Below, in pieces: positions 5,817 to 6,059 of a stretch of 6,059 nucleotides of DNA. The notes below the pieces were generated by a model. That model was given only the letters and a program-made list of their open reading frames with translations, ran no database searches and was not told the origin of the DNA. Location of the stretch: the NCBI GenBank assembly GCA_934667575.1, contig CAKUME010000076.1, positions 1 through 6,059 on the forward strand. The letters are read 5' to 3'. Source of the DNA: an uncultured Eubacteriales bacterium (GTDB taxonomy: Bacteria > Bacillota > Clostridia > Oscillospirales > Acutalibacteraceae). A program made the position numbers and the translations under genes. Within the stretch, counting starts at the first letter, position 1. Each line of letters opens with the position of its first letter.

Positions 5817-5867
5817 TTCGCGTTTTCTGCCCAAATCAAAACCACAAAATCAAAGGAGGAGTCGATT

Positions 5868-6059
5868 ATGACGATCACGGAACGCGTGGCCTATCTTAAG
5901 GGCCTGATGAATGGACTGGAGCTGGACACCAACAGCAAAGAGGGCAAAGTGCTCTCGGCCATGTATGAGGTGCTGGAAGACATGGCAAACGAACTGGATC
6001 ACCTGGGCGACCGCGTGGATGAACTGGGCGATCAGGTGGATGAGATCGATGAAGACCTC
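5868..6059 (+). CDS. CD1247 N-terminal domain-type protein (3' truncated by window edge)
   Basis: An open frame of 64 codons from the ATG at 5868 to the window edge. The start is fixed by an ideal ribosome binding site, AAAGGAGGA at 5852-5860, seven bases upstream. The opening MTITERVAYLKGLMNGLELD and the following SKEGKVLSAMYEVLEDMANEL match the clostridial family annotated as CD1247 N-terminal domain, commonly found just after efp. From about residue 34 the protein is very acidic, with spaced hydrophobics (L36, M39, L43, L46, V50, L53, V57, I60, L64) that suggest an amphipathic helix or coiled coil. From family memory, full-length members continue into a zinc-ribbon-like C-terminus; that part is outside the window and not seen. 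No function is established that I know of. Spacing to efp suggests one transcript. Family recognition is from the N-terminal motif only. Confidence 0.78.
   Translation, partial: MTITERVAYLKGLMNGLELDTNSKEGKVLSAMYEVLEDMANELDHLGDRVDELGDQVDEIDEDL

Noticed and set aside
5811..5832. GCG-TAATT-CGC followed by GTTTTC after efp as a terminator
   Set aside because: The three-pair stem is too weak and the T-run is only four bases. Read-through into the next gene is more likely.
4857..5834. 325-codon minus-strand frame opposite efp and the gap
   Set aside because: Antisense to efp, with no recognisable domain. It also runs through the minus-strand terminator hairpin at 5055-5089.

Overview
The window is a GC-rich housekeeping stretch from what looks like an anaerobic Firmicute of class Clostridia. 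The best guess is an Oscillospirales/Ruminococcaceae-type gut or fermentative lineage. The reasons are the purine-rich Shine-Dalgarno sites, the gene order aroQ - M24 peptidase - efp (as in Bacillus yqhS-yqhT-efp), the clostridial CD1247-type gene directly after efp, a YqeG-type phosphatase, and heavy use of G/C in third codon positions. The species cannot be fixed from sequence alone. Every recognisable gene lies on the + strand.

Layout: (1) 1-254 is the C-terminal end of leucyl-tRNA synthetase (leuS). (2) 280-2466, only 25 bases later, is a complete cytoplasmic GH36 alpha-galactosidase with all catalytic residues. It is the one metabolic or accessory-looking gene here. (3) 2497-2826 is a compact unit for ribosomal protein S21: a perfect-consensus promoter, a short leader with a hairpin over part of the ribosome binding site, the 58-codon rpsU gene, and a strong intrinsic terminator. 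(4) 2873-4962 is a likely operon: a YqeG-family HAD phosphatase overlapping by 4 bases the type II 3-dehydroquinate dehydratase aroQ, followed by an M24 Xaa-Pro aminopeptidase. (5) 4963-5258 is a 296-base non-coding gap with an imperfect tandem repeat, a terminator-like hairpin pointing to the minus strand, and a plausible efp promoter. (6) 5259-6059 is elongation factor P followed by the start of a CD1247-family acidic, probably coiled-coil protein that runs off the window.

Taken together the region serves translation: tRNA charging, the small ribosomal subunit, and rescue of polyproline stalls by EF-P. Proline-peptide breakdown by the M24 enzyme and one shikimate-pathway step sit alongside. 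No mobile element, CRISPR array, defence system, tRNA or rRNA was seen. The window is mostly ordinary. The points worth a second look are the structured non-coding gap before efp, the rpsU leader hairpin, the operon joints around the galactosidase and yqeG, and the uncharacterised CD1247-family gene.
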